This document shows positions 25,415 to 39,248 of a stretch of DNA of 64,000 nucleotides, in pieces. The stretch comes from Pseudarthrobacter sp. MM222. GTDB lineage: Bacteria > Actinomycetota > Actinomycetes > Actinomycetales > Micrococcaceae. The notes below the pieces were generated by a model. The model saw nothing but the letters and a program-made list of their open reading frames with translations. It was not told the DNA's origin and searched no databases. The position numbers and the translations under genes are program-made. The stretch spans positions 2,294,001 to 2,358,000 of the forward strand of contig NZ_OX352321.1 in assembly GCF_947090775.1 (NCBI RefSeq), in the 5' to 3' direction. Position 1 is the stretch's first letter. Every line of letters begins with the position of its first letter.

Positions 25415-26341
25415 ATGGACACCGTGGACACCGAGTCCTCCCCCAGGCCCCTCTTCAGCAGCGACCTCGAGGGCCGAACCGCTCCGGCCGAGGTGGTCCT
25501 GGCCGGCGCGCGCGTGGCGTACTGGAGCTATGAACCGCTCCGGGTCACGCCCGAAACCCGGACCATCCTGGTGGTCCACGGCTTCCGCGGTGACCACCAC
25601 GGCCTGCTCCGGGTGGCTGACCAGCTCCCCGAAATGCGCCTGATCATGCCCGACCTCCCGGGCTTCGGCAGCTCCGCGGCGTTTGCGGCCGACGAACACA
25701 GCGTGGAGCGCTACGGACGCTTTCTCGCCGAACTCATGGCCGCCCTTGAGCTGGGCCCGGAGACGGTACTGCTCGGCCACTCGTTCGGGTCGATCGTGGC
25801 GGGCCATTTCGTGGCGGCCAACCCGGGGGCCGTCGCCGAGCTGATCCTCATTAATCCCATCGCGGCCCCCGCCCTTGAGGGCGCCAAAGGACTGATGACG
25901 AAGCTTGCCATCCTCTATTACGAGGCCGCTGCCCGGCTCCCCCGCCGGCTCGGGCAGGCCCTGCTGCGCAGCCAGCTGATAGTGCGCGTGATGAGCGAGG
26001 CCATGGCCAAGACCCCGGACAGGGCATTGCGCCGGTTCGTCCACGCCCAACACAGCGCCTATTTCTCCGCCTTCGCCAACCGCGACAGCCTGCTGGAAGC
26101 CTTCAGGGCTTCCGTAGGGAACCACGTCTCGGAAATCGCCAACAGGCTTACCTTGCCGGTCCTTCTCATAGCCGGCGAGAAGGATGAAATCGCCGAGCTC
26201 ACGGACCAGCACAAGCTCCTCGCCATGCTGCCGGACGGCCACCTGGACGTGATCCCCGGCGTTGGGCACCTGATCCACTACGAGACTCCGGAGCCCGCCG
26301 CCGAATTCATCCGCCGCTTCCTGAAGGACCACACCGCGTGA
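25415..26341 (+). CDS. Alpha/beta hydrolase
   Basis: 308 residues. Catalytic triad inferred from motifs: nucleophile Ser123 in GHSFGS, Asp257 in AGEKDEIAE and His285 in VGHLIHY. The oxyanion motif is VVHGFRGDHHG. A helical cap of about 80 residues lies between Ser and Asp. No signal peptide, so it is cytoplasmic. It begins 11 bases after the aldo/keto reductase stop and its own stop overlaps the next start (GTGA), so it is co-transcribed with a glycosyltransferase. Substrate not predictable from sequence. Confidence 0.9.
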   Translation: MDTVDTESSPRPLFSSDLEGRTAPAEVVLAGARVAYWSYEPLRVTPETRTILVVHGFRGDHHGLLRVADQLPEMRLIMPDLPGFGSSAAFAADEHSVERYGRFLAELMAALELGPETVLLGHSFGSIVAGHFVAANPGAVAELILINPIAAPALEGAKGLMTKLAILYYEAAARLPRRLGQALLRSQLIVRVMSEAMAKTPDRALRRFVHAQHSAYFSAFANRDSLLEAFRASVGNHVSEIANRLTLPVLLIAGEKDEIAELTDQHKLLAMLPDGHLDVIPGVGHLIHYETPEPAAEFIRRFLKDHTA

Positions 26342-27419
26342 AAATCCTCATCGATGCCCGCTTCACCCGCCTGGACCACCACGACGGGATCAGCCGCTAC
26401 GGGGCGAGCCTCATCGCGGCAACGGCCAGGATCGCGGATGTCTCCATGCTGATCAGCGACGTCCGGCAACTGGCGCTGTTGCCAGACGTTCCGTATACGC
26501 TGATCAACAGCCCGTTGTCCCCGGCCGAGCTGTTCGTCGCCGGACGGGTCAACAAACTCGGCGCCGACGTCGTCGTGTGCCCGATGCAGACGATGGGGAG
26601 CTGGGGCCGGAAGTACGCCCTCGTCCTGACACTGCACGACCTGATCTACTATGAGCACCCTGCCCCGCCCGGCTTCCTCCCGGCCCCGGTCCGGATCCTC
26701 TGGCGCCTCTACCACAAGGCCTACTGGCCCCAACGGCTCCTGCTGAACCGGGCCGACGTCGTCGCGACCATCAGCTCCACGACGGCGGCGCTGATCTCCA
26801 AATACCGGCTCACCAGGCGCCCGGTGCGGATCGTGGGCAACGCCCCCAGCCCGGCCTCAGTCCCCGTGATCCCGGAGCCGGGGCAGAGAAGACGCTGCTC
26901 TACATGGGATCGTTCATGCCCTACAAGAACGTCGAGACGATGATCCGGGGCATGGCCGAACTGCCCCACCTCACCCTGCACCTGCTGAGCCGCATTACGC
27001 CGGAACGCAGAGCGGAGTTGGACGCCCTGGCCCCGGCCGGCGCCAGGATCGTGTTCCACAACGGCGTGACGGACGCCGAGTACGAGGAACTGCTGGCCCG
27101 CACCACCGCCCTGATCAGCCTCTCCCGGGCGGAAGGCTACGGACTCCCCCTCGTTGAGGCGATGTCCCACGGCACGCCCGTGATCGCCAGCGACATCCCC
27201 ATCTTCCGCGAGGTCGGCGGCGACGCGGTCAGCTATGTCCACCCGGACTCCCCGGCTGACTTCGCCGCGGCGGTACGGAAACTGGAAGAACCGGAACTCT
27301 GGAAGGAACGTTCACGTCGTTCGGTTGAACGCGCGGCCGACTTCAGCTGGGAGGAGTCTGCACGCAGGCTGCTTGCAGTTGCCGAGGAGGCCGTCGTCCT
27401 CCGCGGACGCCGCCCTTAG
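26338..27419 (+). pseudogene. Glycosyltransferase family 4-type gene split by a one-base frameshift
   Basis: Two frames together make one GT-B glycosyltransferase. The first part (from GTG 26338) has MKILIDARFTRLDHHDGISRY and the LTLHDLIYYEHPAPPGF acceptor-domain region. The second part resumes at YMGSFMPYKNVETMIRG and carries the nucleotide-sugar motif EGYGLPLVEAMSHGTPVIASD. The break is at GGGG, 26880-26883: one more G would restore a continuous 360-residue protein (reading PEPGAEKTLLYMGSF). As given, the first frame runs on into a meaningless Arg-rich tail. It may be a true inactivating deletion or a homopolymer error. The start overlaps the hydrolase stop. Probably acts on a cell-envelope glycan or glycolipid if intact. 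Confidence 0.85.
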
Positions 27420-27438
27420 GCAGCCCCGGGCACACCGG

Positions 27439-29622
27439 CTAGAGAACGTCGACGCCGTCCAGGCGCAGCTGGACCGGGTCATCGCTGCGTTTCGCGGCGG
27501 CAGCGGCCTTGACCGCCCGCAGCACCCGGGTGACCTCCCCGGCCTGGGCATAGGGAATGAACAGCAGGGTGCGGACGTCTTCGCCGCCGCCCCTGCCCGG
27601 GGTACTTCCGGCCCCGGCCGCCGCGGCGCCGAGGCCGGCCGCGAGTACAAGGGGAGCCGGTCCGGCGGCCCGCAGCACGATCCCCTGCCCGCCCAGCTGG
27701 CGCTCGACGGCCTGGGTGAAGTGTCCGACGGCGGTCCGGCCGCCGGTGACGGAGGCGATCCGCACCGCGGGGGGCAGCTGCAGCTCCTGCCGCAGCGCCA
27801 GCTCGCGCTGTGCGTAGCCGGCGGGATCCCAGCGCAGCAGCGCGCCCACGCCGGCGGTGTCGTCTGCGGTGATGACCACCAGTCCCTGCTCGGCGGCGGG
27901 CCGGACCAGGGCCGCGGCGTTGAACCAGCGGCGGACGGCGTCTTCGCCGGCCCGGAGGTTCTCGCGGCGCAGCAGTGAGTCGCCGTCGAGCAGCAGGGCG
28001 GCAGCGTAGCCGCCGGCGGCCACCGGTTCTGCGCCGACGGTGGCCACGACGAGCGCCTTCGCGTCCGGGACGGCGGCCAGCACCCGGTCGCCGGAGGAGG
28101 TGAGGACGGGGGTGCCGGGAAACGCGCGGCCCAATTCCTCTGCCGTGCGGAGCGCCCCGGTGGCGCCCCGCCGGAGCCGGACACCGCTGCAGGTGCCGCA
28201 ACGCCAGTCCGGAGCCGGCGTCGAGCACCAGCGGCACTGCGGCACGGCGGAAGTCCCGGTGGACCCGGCGACCGCCAGCGGGCCGCTGCAGGCTGCGCAC
28301 CGGGCGGGTTCGCGGCAGGTCTCGCAGGCCAGCGAGGGGGCATAGCCGGCGCGGGCCACCTGGACGAGGACGGGTCCACGTTCCAGGCCCTCCTTGGCTG
28401 CCCGCCAGGCTGCGCCCGGAAGCCGGGCGACCCGGGCCAGGGGGTCGCGCTCCAATTCGAAGCTGTCGGCGGTGTTCTGCACCCGCGGAACGGTGCGGCG
28501 CATCACGGTGCGGTCCGCCTCGACGGGCCAGGCCCAGCCGGAGGTGACGAGCCGCTGCGTTTCGGTGCTGCGCGTGTGGCCTGCGAGCAGGCAGGCTGCC
28601 CCCTCCTGGCCCGCCCGGAGCAGCAGGACCTCGCGGGCGTGGGCGTACGGTGAGCGCTGCTCGATGTGCAGGTCGTCGCCGTCGTCCCAGCACACCACGA
28701 GACCAAGGTTGGAGACCGGCGCGTAGGCGGCGGACCGGGTGCCGACGGCGACCCCGGCGGCGCCGCTGAGGATCCGCAGGTAGCTCCGGTAGCGCGGCGT
28801 CGGGCCGTCGTCGGCGGTGAGCCGGGCGACGTCCCCGGCGGGAAGGAGGTCCAGCAGGGCCGCTTCCACCCGGTCCAGGTCCCGGTAGTCGGGCACCACC
28901 ACGACGGCGCCCCGGCCCGACAGCCGGACGGCAGCGACGGCCTCGGCGATCATCCGGGGCCAGCCTCCTTCGCCGTAGCCCTGGAGTGCGCCCAGCACGG
29001 CCCGGGGCGACTCCCCCGCGCCGAGATGCTGGAGGAAGGCCGGACCGTTGCGGTAGCCTGCCCAGCTGGACGCCTGCAGGCCGGCAGGAATGGCTGCTCC
29101 CGCGTCGTCGTCAGTCCCGGCGTCGGCGAACAGTGCGGGGTTTAGGTGGCCGTCCGGGGCGAATTCCTTTTCCAGTTTGGCCATCCGCGGCGGCACAGCG
29201 ACGCGCAGGACGTCGCTGAGCGTTCCGGCGTAACGGGCCGCCACCCGCCCGGCGAGCTCCGCCACGGCGGCCGTCAGAACGGGGACCGGCGAAACGACTT
29301 TGTGCAACGGGACGAGGGCGTGGCCTGCGTCGGACTCCGCGGTCCGCTCAACGAGGTAGCCGGGGAGCTCCTGGCCGTTGAATCTGACCTTCACGCGCAC
29401 ACCGGGCCGGGCCGCGGCGTCCAGGTCCGCAGGGACGCTGTAGTCGAAGGGCCTGTCCAGGTGCGGGAGGGATGACTCGATCAGCACCCGCGCGACGGGC
29501 AGTTCGGCGGCCAGGGCTGGCCCTGAGGTCGTGGAAGCAGCGGCGGAGGTGGGGAAGCCGGCGAGCAGCGACAGCTGGAAGGGCTCCTCCTGCGCCGGTG
29601 CACCGGCAGGGACCTGGGCCAT
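27439..29622 (-). CDS. priA: Primosomal protein N' (PriA), helicase motifs degenerate
   Basis: 727 residues. PriA recognises stalled forks and reloads the replisome. The N-terminal DNA-binding domain (ARVLIESSLPHLDRPFDYSV), the central core and the zinc-binding cysteines (CETC, CAAC, CRWC, CGTC) are present. However, the Walker A lysine motif expected after the first third is missing, and the DEEH box reads CWDDGDDLH. This loss of ATPase motifs is the known actinobacterial form, annotated as probable replication-restart protein without helicase activity. The ATG follows GGGGAGGG. Last gene of the pyr-to-priA run, 87 bases after metK and beyond its hairpin, so it may have its own promoter. Confidence 0.9.
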   Translation of the reverse strand: MAQVPAGAPAQEEPFQLSLLAGFPTSAAASTTSGPALAAELPVARVLIESSLPHLDRPFDYSVPADLDAAARPGVRVKVRFNGQELPGYLVERTAESDAGHALVPLHKVVSPVPVLTAAVAELAGRVAARYAGTLSDVLRVAVPPRMAKLEKEFAPDGHLNPALFADAGTDDDAGAAIPAGLQASSWAGYRNGPAFLQHLGAGESPRAVLGALQGYGEGGWPRMIAEAVAAVRLSGRGAVVVVPDYRDLDRVEAALLDLLPAGDVARLTADDGPTPRYRSYLRILSGAAGVAVGTRSAAYAPVSNLGLVVCWDDGDDLHIEQRSPYAHAREVLLLRAGQEGAACLLAGHTRSTETQRLVTSGWAWPVEADRTVMRRTVPRVQNTADSFELERDPLARVARLPGAAWRAAKEGLERGPVLVQVARAGYAPSLACETCREPARCAACSGPLAVAGSTGTSAVPQCRWCSTPAPDWRCGTCSGVRLRRGATGALRTAEELGRAFPGTPVLTSSGDRVLAAVPDAKALVVATVGAEPVAAGGYAAALLLDGDSLLRRENLRAGEDAVRRWFNAAALVRPAAEQGLVVITADDTAGVGALLRWDPAGYAQRELALRQELQLPPAVRIASVTGGRTAVGHFTQAVERQLGGQGIVLRAAGPAPLVLAAGLGAAAAGAGSTPGRGGGEDVRTLLFIPYAQAGEVTRVLRAVKAAAAAKRSDDPVQLRLDGVDVL

Positions 29623-29653
29623 GGCGTGTCCCTCCCCTTCAGATCAATCGAAA

Positions 29654-29685
29654 GTAGCCAGGCCCCGGAACGGCGGCCTGGCTAC
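29654..29685 (-). terminator. Terminator after metK
   Basis: GTAGCCAGGCC and its complement (11 bp) around a ten-base loop, followed on the minus strand by TTTCGATT. It stands 23 bases after the metK stop and before priA. Confidence 0.72.
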
Positions 29686-29708
29686 AGTCCATCACACGGC
29701 TATGACAT

Positions 29709-30944
29709 TCAGGCGTTGAAGAAAGCCTTCAGCTCGTCCACCCGGTCGAGCCGCTCCCAGGTGAAGTCGGGATCGTCCCGGCCGAAGTGGCCGTGTGCCG
29801 CGGTCTTGGCGTAAATGGGCCGCTTCAGGTCCAGGGCGTCGATAATGGCGCGCGGACGCAGGTCGAAGATTTCGGCGATCGCGGCGCTGATCTTCGCGGG
29901 GTCAACGGTTTCCGTGCCGAAGGTCTCCACGTAGGTGCCCACCGGGCGGGCCTGGCCGATCGCGTAGGCGATCTGGATCTCAGCGCGCTTGGCAAGTCCG
30001 GCAGCCACCACGTTCTTGGCGACCCAGCGCATCGCGTACGCGGCCGAGCGGTCCACCTTGGACGGATCCTTGCCGGAAAAGGCACCACCGCCGTGGCGGG
30101 CCATGCCGCCGTAGGTGTCCACGATGATCTTGCGGCCGGTGAGGCCCGCGTCGCCAACGGGGCCGCCAATGACGAAGGCACCGGCCGGGTTCAGGATGTT
30201 CCGTGCCCGCGAAATGTCCAGGTTGGACATGGCCAGAACCGGATCGACGACGTACGCGGCCAGGTCGGCGCGGAGCTGTTCGAGGCTGGCGCCCTCGGCG
30301 TGCTGGCTGGAGATGACGACCGTCTCGACCGAGACGGGAAGGTCCCCGTCGTAGCCCACCGTGACCTGGGTCTTGCCGTCGGGGCGGAGGTAGGCCAGTT
30401 CGCCGCTCTTGCGGACCTCGGTGAGGCGTTCGGAGAGCCGGTGCGCGAGCCAGATCGGGACGGGCATGTAGGAGGGGGTCTCGTCGCTGGCGTAGCCGAA
30501 CATGAGGCCCTGGTCACCGGCGCCCTGGAGGTCGTAATCATCTTCCTGGCGCCCTTCGCGGGCTTCCAGCGAGTTGAAGACGCCGCCGGCAATGTCGTTG
30601 GACTGCTGGCCGATGGATACGGACACGCCGCAGCGGGCGCCGTCGAAGCCGTTGGCCGAGGAGTCGTAACCGATGCCCAGGATGGTCTCGCGGACGATCT
30701 GCGGGATTTCGACGTAGGCGTCCGTGGTAACCTCGCCGGCTACGTGCACCAGCCCGGTGGTGGCCAGGGTCTCCACCGCGACCCGCGACTCGGGGTCCTT
30801 GGCCAGCAGGGCGTCGAGGATCGCATCGCTGATCTGGTCACAGATCTTGTCGGGATGTCCCTCGGTCACCGACTCGGACGTGAACAGCCGGAGCGAAGCG
30901 GGCGTGGACCCGTGAAAGTCAGGGATGTGCAGCGGTAAAGTCAC
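29709..30944 (-). CDS. metK: S-adenosylmethionine synthetase
   Basis: 411 residues. Makes S-adenosylmethionine from methionine and ATP. Signatures: [20 protein letters not shown] at the N-terminus with the catalytic His, [12 protein letters not shown] in the middle, and the P-loop-like [19 protein letters not shown]. Start is GTG at 30942-30944. Between coaBC and metK there are 78 bases with no recognisable SAM-riboswitch structure. Position beside coaBC and priA is conserved in actinobacteria. Confidence 0.98.
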   Translation of the reverse strand: MTLPLHIPDFHGSTPASLRLFTSESVTEGHPDKICDQISDAILDALLAKDPESRVAVETLATTGLVHVAGEVTTDAYVEIPQIVRETILGIGYDSSANGFDGARCGVSVSIGQQSNDIAGGVFNSLEAREGRQEDDYDLQGAGDQGLMFGYASDETPSYMPVPIWLAHRLSERLTEVRKSGELAYLRPDGKTQVTVGYDGDLPVSVETVVISSQHAEGASLEQLRADLAAYVVDPVLAMSNLDISRARNILNPAGAFVIGGPVGDAGLTGRKIIVDTYGGMARHGGGAFSGKDPSKVDRSAAYAMRWVAKNVVAAGLAKRAEIQIAYAIGQARPVGTYVETFGTETVDPAKISAAIAEIFDLRPRAIIDALDLKRPIYAKTAAHGHFGRDDPDFTWERLDRVDELKAFFNA

Positions 30945-31022
30945 TCAACTACCTTACTGGTTGGAAAACGAACGTCCGGCGGCGTGTGTCCCCGTGCTAA
31001 GGAGACGTTGATTACGCCAAAG

Positions 31023-32318
31023 CTAGGCTGGCGGAACAACCCGGCTCAACTCGGCGCTGATCCGGTCGATAACGGCAGCCGCAACGTCGGATTTGGCACC
31101 CGACGCCTCTTGGGGTTCGGAGCCGGAGCGGGAAAGGATGACTACGGAGTTGGTGTCCTCGCCGAAGACCCGGTCCTTGCCCACCTGGTTGACCACCAGC
31201 AGGTCGCAGGCCTTGCGCCGCAGCTTTGCCGCCGCGTACGCCAGGACGTCCCCGTCGGCGTCACCGGTCTCGGCCGCGAAGCCGACGATGAGCTGGTTCC
31301 GGGACGCGGCGTCGCGGACCTCGACCAGCTCCCGCAGAATGTCCGGGTTCCGGACCAGGGAGATGACGGGATCGGCGACGTCGTCGCGCTTCTTGATTTT
31401 GGTGCCGGAGATGTCCGCGGGGCGGAAGTCGGCGACGGCCGCGGCCATGATGATGACGTCGGAATCCGCGGCTGCATGCAGCGCGGCCTTGCGCAGTTCC
31501 AGGGCGGTCTCCACCCGGACCAGTTCAACGCCGTCGGGAGCCGGGACCTCCATGTGGGCGGCGAGGAGTCGAACTTTCGCGCCGGCTTCGCGGGCGGCGG
31601 CGGCGAGGGCCACGCCCTGCTTGCCGGAGGAGCGGTTGCCGAGGAAGCGCACCGGGTCCAGCGGTTCGCGGGTGCCGCCGGCGCTGATGGTGACTGTCAG
31701 CCCGGACAGCGGCAGGGCTTGCGTGGGCACGGCCGCGCCGTTGGGTGCCGCCATACCGTTGGCCTCAGTAGGGGCGTTGGGCACCGCCGGGGCGCCGGCG
31801 AGGGCCATGGACGCCTCGAAGATCGCCTCCGGTTCGGGCAGCCGGCCGGGCCCGGAGTCCGCGCCGGTCAGCCGGCCCGTGGCCGGTTCCAGCACGGTGA
31901 CGCCGCGGCTGCGCAGCGTCTCGACGTTGGCCTGGGTGGCGGCGTGCTGCCACATCTCGGTATGCATGGCGGGCGCCATCAGCACCGGACAGCCGCCGGC
32001 CATCAGCAGGGTGTTGGTGAGCAGATCGTCGGCCTGTCCCGTTGCCGCGCGCGCCAGCAGATCCGCTGTCGCGGGGGCCACCACAATCAGCTCGGCCTCG
32101 TGGCCGAGCCGGACGTGGTTTACAGTGTGGACGTCGTCGAAGACGCTGTTGCTGACCGGATGCCCGGACAGGGCTTCCCACGTGGCCACGCCCACGAAGC
32201 GCGTGGCGGCCTCCGTGGGGATGACCGTGACGTCGTGGCCCGCTTCAGTAAAAAGCCGGAGGAGCGACGCCACCTTGTAGGCGGCAATCCCTCCCCCGAC
32301 TCCGAGGACTATGCGCAC
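31023..32318 (-). CDS. coaBC: Bifunctional phosphopantothenoylcysteine decarboxylase / phosphopantothenate-cysteine ligase
   Basis: 431 residues. The N-terminal CoaC flavoprotein half (RIVLGVGGGIAAYKVASLLR; His in VNHVRLGHEAE; PAMHTEMWQHAAT) is joined to a C-terminal CoaB ligase half (TISAGGTREPLDPVRFLGNR-type motif, VGFAAETGD, KACDLLVVNQV). Both steps lead to 4'-phosphopantetheine for coenzyme A. The linker near residues 160-210 is rich in Ala and Pro. The start is GTG with GGAGG four bases before it. It follows rpoZ by 25 bases. Confidence 0.96.
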   Translation of the reverse strand: MRIVLGVGGGIAAYKVASLLRLFTEAGHDVTVIPTEAATRFVGVATWEALSGHPVSNSVFDDVHTVNHVRLGHEAELIVVAPATADLLARAATGQADDLLTNTLLMAGGCPVLMAPAMHTEMWQHAATQANVETLRSRGVTVLEPATGRLTGADSGPGRLPEPEAIFEASMALAGAPAVPNAPTEANGMAAPNGAAVPTQALPLSGLTVTISAGGTREPLDPVRFLGNRSSGKQGVALAAAAREAGAKVRLLAAHMEVPAPDGVELVRVETALELRKAALHAAADSDVIIMAAAVADFRPADISGTKIKKRDDVADPVISLVRNPDILRELVEVRDAASRNQLIVGFAAETGDADGDVLAYAAAKLRRKACDLLVVNQVGKDRVFGEDTNSVVILSRSGSEPQEASGAKSDVAAAVIDRISAELSRVVPPA

Positions 32319-32343
32319 GTGACCTCCGTCAACGGCTACGTAA

Positions 32344-32604
32344 TTACTCTGCAGCTTCGATCGGCGTGGAAACGAGCTTGCCTTCGTTGATTTCGCGCAG
32401 CGCGATCGAAAGCGACTTTTCGTTCAGCTTCGTGTCGACCAGCGGGCCGACGTACTCGAACAGGCCCTCGTGCAGCTGGGCGTAGTAGGCGTTGATCTGG
32501 CGTGCGCGCTTGGCGCCGAAGATTACCAGTCCGTACTTCGAGTCGGCGGCCTTCAGCAGCTCGTCGATCGGCGGGTTGATGATGCCTTCAAGGTTCGTGG
32601 ACAC
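32344..32604 (-). CDS. rpoZ: RNA polymerase omega subunit
   Basis: 86 residues. Assembles and stabilises RNA polymerase by folding around the beta' C-terminus. The conserved block is [24 protein letters not shown] split across the centre, with INPPIDELL and [19 protein letters not shown] also typical. Start GTG. Lies 39 bases after gmk, the classic gmk-rpoZ pair. Confidence 0.97.
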   Translation of the reverse strand: MSTNLEGIINPPIDELLKAADSKYGLVIFGAKRARQINAYYAQLHEGLFEYVGPLVDTKLNEKSLSIALREINEGKLVSTPIEAAE

Positions 32605-32643
32605 GAATTCTCCAAATTCTAACGGGCCGATACGTCCCGGCGC

Positions 32644-33216
32644 CTAGCGTGGGTTCGGGGTCAGCCCCATGAGTGAAACTAGCTCGTCCGCTGCCCGTCG
32701 AACGTCATCATTGATGACGGTGTGGTCAAACTCCGGTTCAGCGGCAAGTTCTAGTTTAGCGGTTTCCAGCCTCTGCTGTTGTTCTTCGGCTGTTTCGGTG
32801 CCGCGGCCCACCAGGCGGCGCACCATTTCGTCCCAGGTCGGCGGCGCCAGGAACACGAACTGGGCCTCCGGGACGGCCTCCTTGACCTGCCGGGCGCCCT
32901 GCAGGTCGATCTCCAGCAACACGGCCCGGCCCTCGGCGATCGCGGCGTCCACGGTGCTGCGGAGCGTGCCGTAGCGGTTCTGTCCGTGGACCACGGCCCA
33001 CTCCAGCAGCTCGCCGTTTTCCACCAGGGCATCGAATTCCTCGGCGGACTTGAAGAAGTAATGGACACCGTCCACTTCTCCCGGGCGCGGCGGCCGGGTG
33101 GTCGCCGAGACGGATAGCCAGACGCCAGGATAGTTGTCCCGGATGTAGGTGGACACAGTGCCTTTACCAACAGCCGTCGGGCCGGCGAGGACTGTCAGTC
33201 CCGGATTCTTGCTCAC
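32644..33216 (-). CDS. gmk: Guanylate kinase
   Basis: 190 residues. Phosphorylates GMP to GDP. The P-loop [11 protein letters not shown] is at residues 11-21, the GMP-binding [19 protein letters not shown] block follows, and [13 protein letters not shown] marks the core. Start is GTG at 33214-33216. It lies 37 bases after mihF; mihF-gmk-rpoZ is the standard actinobacterial arrangement. Confidence 0.97.
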   Translation of the reverse strand: MSKNPGLTVLAGPTAVGKGTVSTYIRDNYPGVWLSVSATTRPPRPGEVDGVHYFFKSAEEFDALVENGELLEWAVVHGQNRYGTLRSTVDAAIAEGRAVLLEIDLQGARQVKEAVPEAQFVFLAPPTWDEMVRRLVGRGTETAEEQQQRLETAKLELAAEPEFDHTVINDDVRRAADELVSLMGLTPNPR

Positions 33217-33253
33217 ATATTCCTTTGGGCGGTGTTTGGCATAGCCGGTGAAG

Positions 33254-33571
33254 CTATTTGTCGTCTATAAAATCTACCAGCGCCCGGCGCTGGTGAATGC
33301 CGAGGCCGCGGACCCGTCGTGAGGCGGCAATCCCGAGTTGCTCCATAATCGCTGCGGCCCGGACCCGGCCGATCCCGGGCAGGGCCTCGAGCAGTTCCAC
33401 GATCCGCATCCGCGCGATGGCGTCGTCGGTGTCGCCGGAGCTGAGGAGCTGCGCAATGCTCAGTTCCCCGGACTTCAGCCGTTCCTTAGCCGCCGCCCTG
33501 GTGGTCCGGGCGGCGGCCGCCTTGCCCAAGGCGTCGGCACGCTCCTGCGGAGTGAGGGGTCGCAAACTCAC
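33254..33571 (-). CDS. mihF: Integration host factor, actinobacterial type (mIHF)
   Basis: 105 residues. A nucleoid-associated DNA-binding protein first known as the mycobacterial cofactor for phage L5 integration. It has [20 protein letters not shown] at the N-terminus and the helix-hairpin-helix-like [20 protein letters not shown], which contacts DNA, then [14 protein letters not shown]. Start is GTG with GGGAGG seven bases upstream. About 170 bases separate it from pyrF, long enough for a promoter, so mihF-gmk-rpoZ may be transcribed apart from the pyr genes. Confidence 0.94.
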   Translation of the reverse strand: MSLRPLTPQERADALGKAAAARTTRAAAKERLKSGELSIAQLLSSGDTDDAIARMRIVELLEALPGIGRVRAAAIMEQLGIAASRRVRGLGIHQRRALVDFIDDK

Positions 33572-33740
33572 TGAAGTCCTCCCTGCTGCGCTGCCGGGCC
33601 TGTCCGGCGGTACGTCAAATACTGCGTTGTAACGGCCCGGCCGGACAGCGCCCAGGCAGTTGCGTGGGCGTGTCCTGAACCTACAGTCTGGATGCTGGAG
33701 AAATCAATGGACGATTGCCCGGTCCCAGCTTGTCCGAAGG

Positions 33741-34629
33741 TCAGGCGAGGCGCAGCTCTTCGAGGGTGCGCTGGGCCGCGTCCCGCAGGTCCTGGACCCG
33801 CGGTCCGGCGCCGAGGATCTCCCGGCTGGAGGTCCCCAGCACCTGCCCGTAGGCCGCCCCGAAAGTCCGGCGCAGATCCGCCGCGGTGGCCCCCTGCGCG
33901 CCCAGGCCGGGGGCCAGGATCGGGCCGCGGACCGCGGCGAGGTCCAGGTCCAGGTCCGTGAGGGCGGAGCCGACGGTGGCGCCGACGACCAGACCGACGG
34001 AACCCAGATCCGGGGCGGCCAGCTGGTTATTTGAGGTATTGGACGTGAAGTACCGCTGGTTTTCCGCCGCGGCCGCCCGCACGATCCGGCGGGCCACGGA
34101 ATCCGCGCCGCCGACGTGCTGCACCGAGGCGCCCTCGGGGTTGGAGGTCAGAGCGAGGACAAACACGCCGCGCCCGGTCTGCGCCGCCAGGTCGAGCGCC
34201 GGCCGCAGCGACTCGAAGCCCAGGTACGGGCTCAGGGTTACCGAATCCGCGGCCAGGGCCGAACCGTCCCGCAGCCAGGCATCCGCGTAGGCGGCCATGG
34301 TGGAGCCGATGTCCCCGCGCTTGGCGTCGGCGATGGTCAGCACCGAGGCGTCCGCGGCGGCGGCCAGGGTCCGTTCCAGTACGGCCATCCCCACGGAGCC
34401 GTGCCGCTCGTACAGGGCGACCTGCGGCTTGACCGCGGCAGCGAGCGGACCCACCGCGTCGAGCACGGTGAGCGAGAAACGCTCCAGGCCCGCGGCGTCG
34501 TCGTTCAGGCCCCAGCGCTGCAGCAGCGCCGGGTGCGGGTCGATTCCGACGCAGAGCGGACCGCGCCCGGCCATCGCCCGGCCCAGCCGGGAGCCGAAGG
34601 ACTCCCGGCCGGCCGTTGCCGCCTCAGGC

Positions 34630-34637
<8 letters not shown>
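33741..34637 (-). CDS. pyrF: Orotidine 5'-phosphate decarboxylase
   Basis: 298 residues, the longer type 2 form seen in actinobacteria. Final step of UMP synthesis. The catalytic [20 protein letters not shown] block, the early [15 protein letters not shown] and the late GLVVGATVG are present. Between the last two a short Asn/Ser/Thr-rich stretch ([15 protein letters not shown]) stands out against the Ala-rich surroundings. The start overlaps the carB stop by eight bases, so it is translationally coupled to carB. Confidence 0.95.
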
Positions 34638-37970
<3,333 letters not shown>

Positions 37971-37971
<1 letters not shown>

Positions 37972-39248
37972 TACTTCTTGTCCTCAGTCTTGGATTCGGT
38001 GGAAGTCGTGGGAGAAGCAGCGGCGGCTTCCTTCTTGCTGTCCGCCATCAGGTCGATGAAGCGGTCGAAGAGGTAGGCGGCGTCGTGCGGGCCGGAGGCG
38101 GCCTCGGGGTGGTACTGCACCGAGAAAGCCGGAATGTCGAGGCAGGACAGGCCTTCGACGACGTCGTCGTTGAGGCTCACATGGCTGACTTCGACACGGC
38201 CGAACCGCTCTTCGGGAGCCTGGGTGGCGCCGTTAAGCGGAGCGTCGACGGCGAAGCCGTGGTTCTGCGAGGTGATCTCCACCTTGCCGGTGCGGCGGTC
38301 CATCACCGGCTGGTTGATGCCGCGGTGCCCGTAGCGGAGCTTGTAGGTGCCGAAGCCCAGGGCGCGGCCCAGGATCTGGTTGCCGAAGCAGATGCCGAAG
38401 TACGGGATCTTCTCGTCCAGCACCGAGCGGAGCAGCTTCACCTGGTTGTCCGCTGTGGCCGGGTCGCCCGGACCATTGGACATGAAAAAGCCGTCCGGGT
38501 TGACCGCGTTGACGTCCTCGATGGTCGAGGTGGCCGGCAGCACGTGCACCCGTATGCCGCGTTCGGCGAGGCGGATCGGGGTCATCCGCTTAATTCCGAG
38601 GTCGATCGCCGCGATGCTGAACAGCGGCTCTTTGTCCCAGCCCCAGTCCTTCGGCTCGACCGTGTAGGCCTTGTCCACGCTGACTTCCTCCGCGAGGCGG
38701 GAGCCTTCCATCGGGGCGCTGGCCAAAACGGTGTCCACGAGTTCCTTGTCCGTGGCCAGGACGGCGTCGCCCGAGAAGATCCCGGCGCGCATGGTTTTGT
38801 GTTCGCGCAGGTGGCGGGTGATGGCGCGGGTGTCCACGCCCTGGATGCCGACGACGCCCTGCTCCACCAGTTCGGCGTCGAGGGACCGCTCGGAGCGCCA
38901 GTTGGACGGGCGGCGGGCAGCATCCCGGACGATGTAGCCGGCCACCCAGATCCGCCGGGACTCGGCGTCGTCCTTGTTCACGCCGGTGTTGCCGATGTGC
39001 GGGGCGGTCTGGACCACCAGCTGGCGGGCATACGAGGGATCGGTGATGGTCTCCTGGTAGCCGGTCATCCCGGTGGCGAACACAGCCTCGCCGAGGGCGG
39101 TTCCGGTGGCGCCGTAGCTGGTGCCACGGAAGATCCGTCCGTCCTCGAGCACGAGGGCCGCGGGGGTGGAGGCGGCTGCGTTTGCCGTCGCTTCCGCTTC
39201 TGTCACTGTGGGGTTTTCCGTCACGTTGTTACTTTCCACTATCGGCAT
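37971..39248 (-). CDS. carA: Carbamoyl-phosphate synthase small subunit
   Basis: 425 residues. Glutaminase subunit that delivers ammonia to CarB. The N-terminal small-subunit domain ([17 protein letters not shown]) is followed by a class I amidotransferase with catalytic Cys in [16 protein letters not shown] and the partner His-Glu in [11 protein letters not shown]. Short extensions rich in Glu/Ala/Thr at both ends. The start overlaps the preceding small membrane-protein gene by 20 bases. Confidence 0.97.

Noticed and set aside
30945..31022. SAM riboswitch before metK
   Set aside because: Only 78 bases are available and no multi-helix core or terminator is visible.
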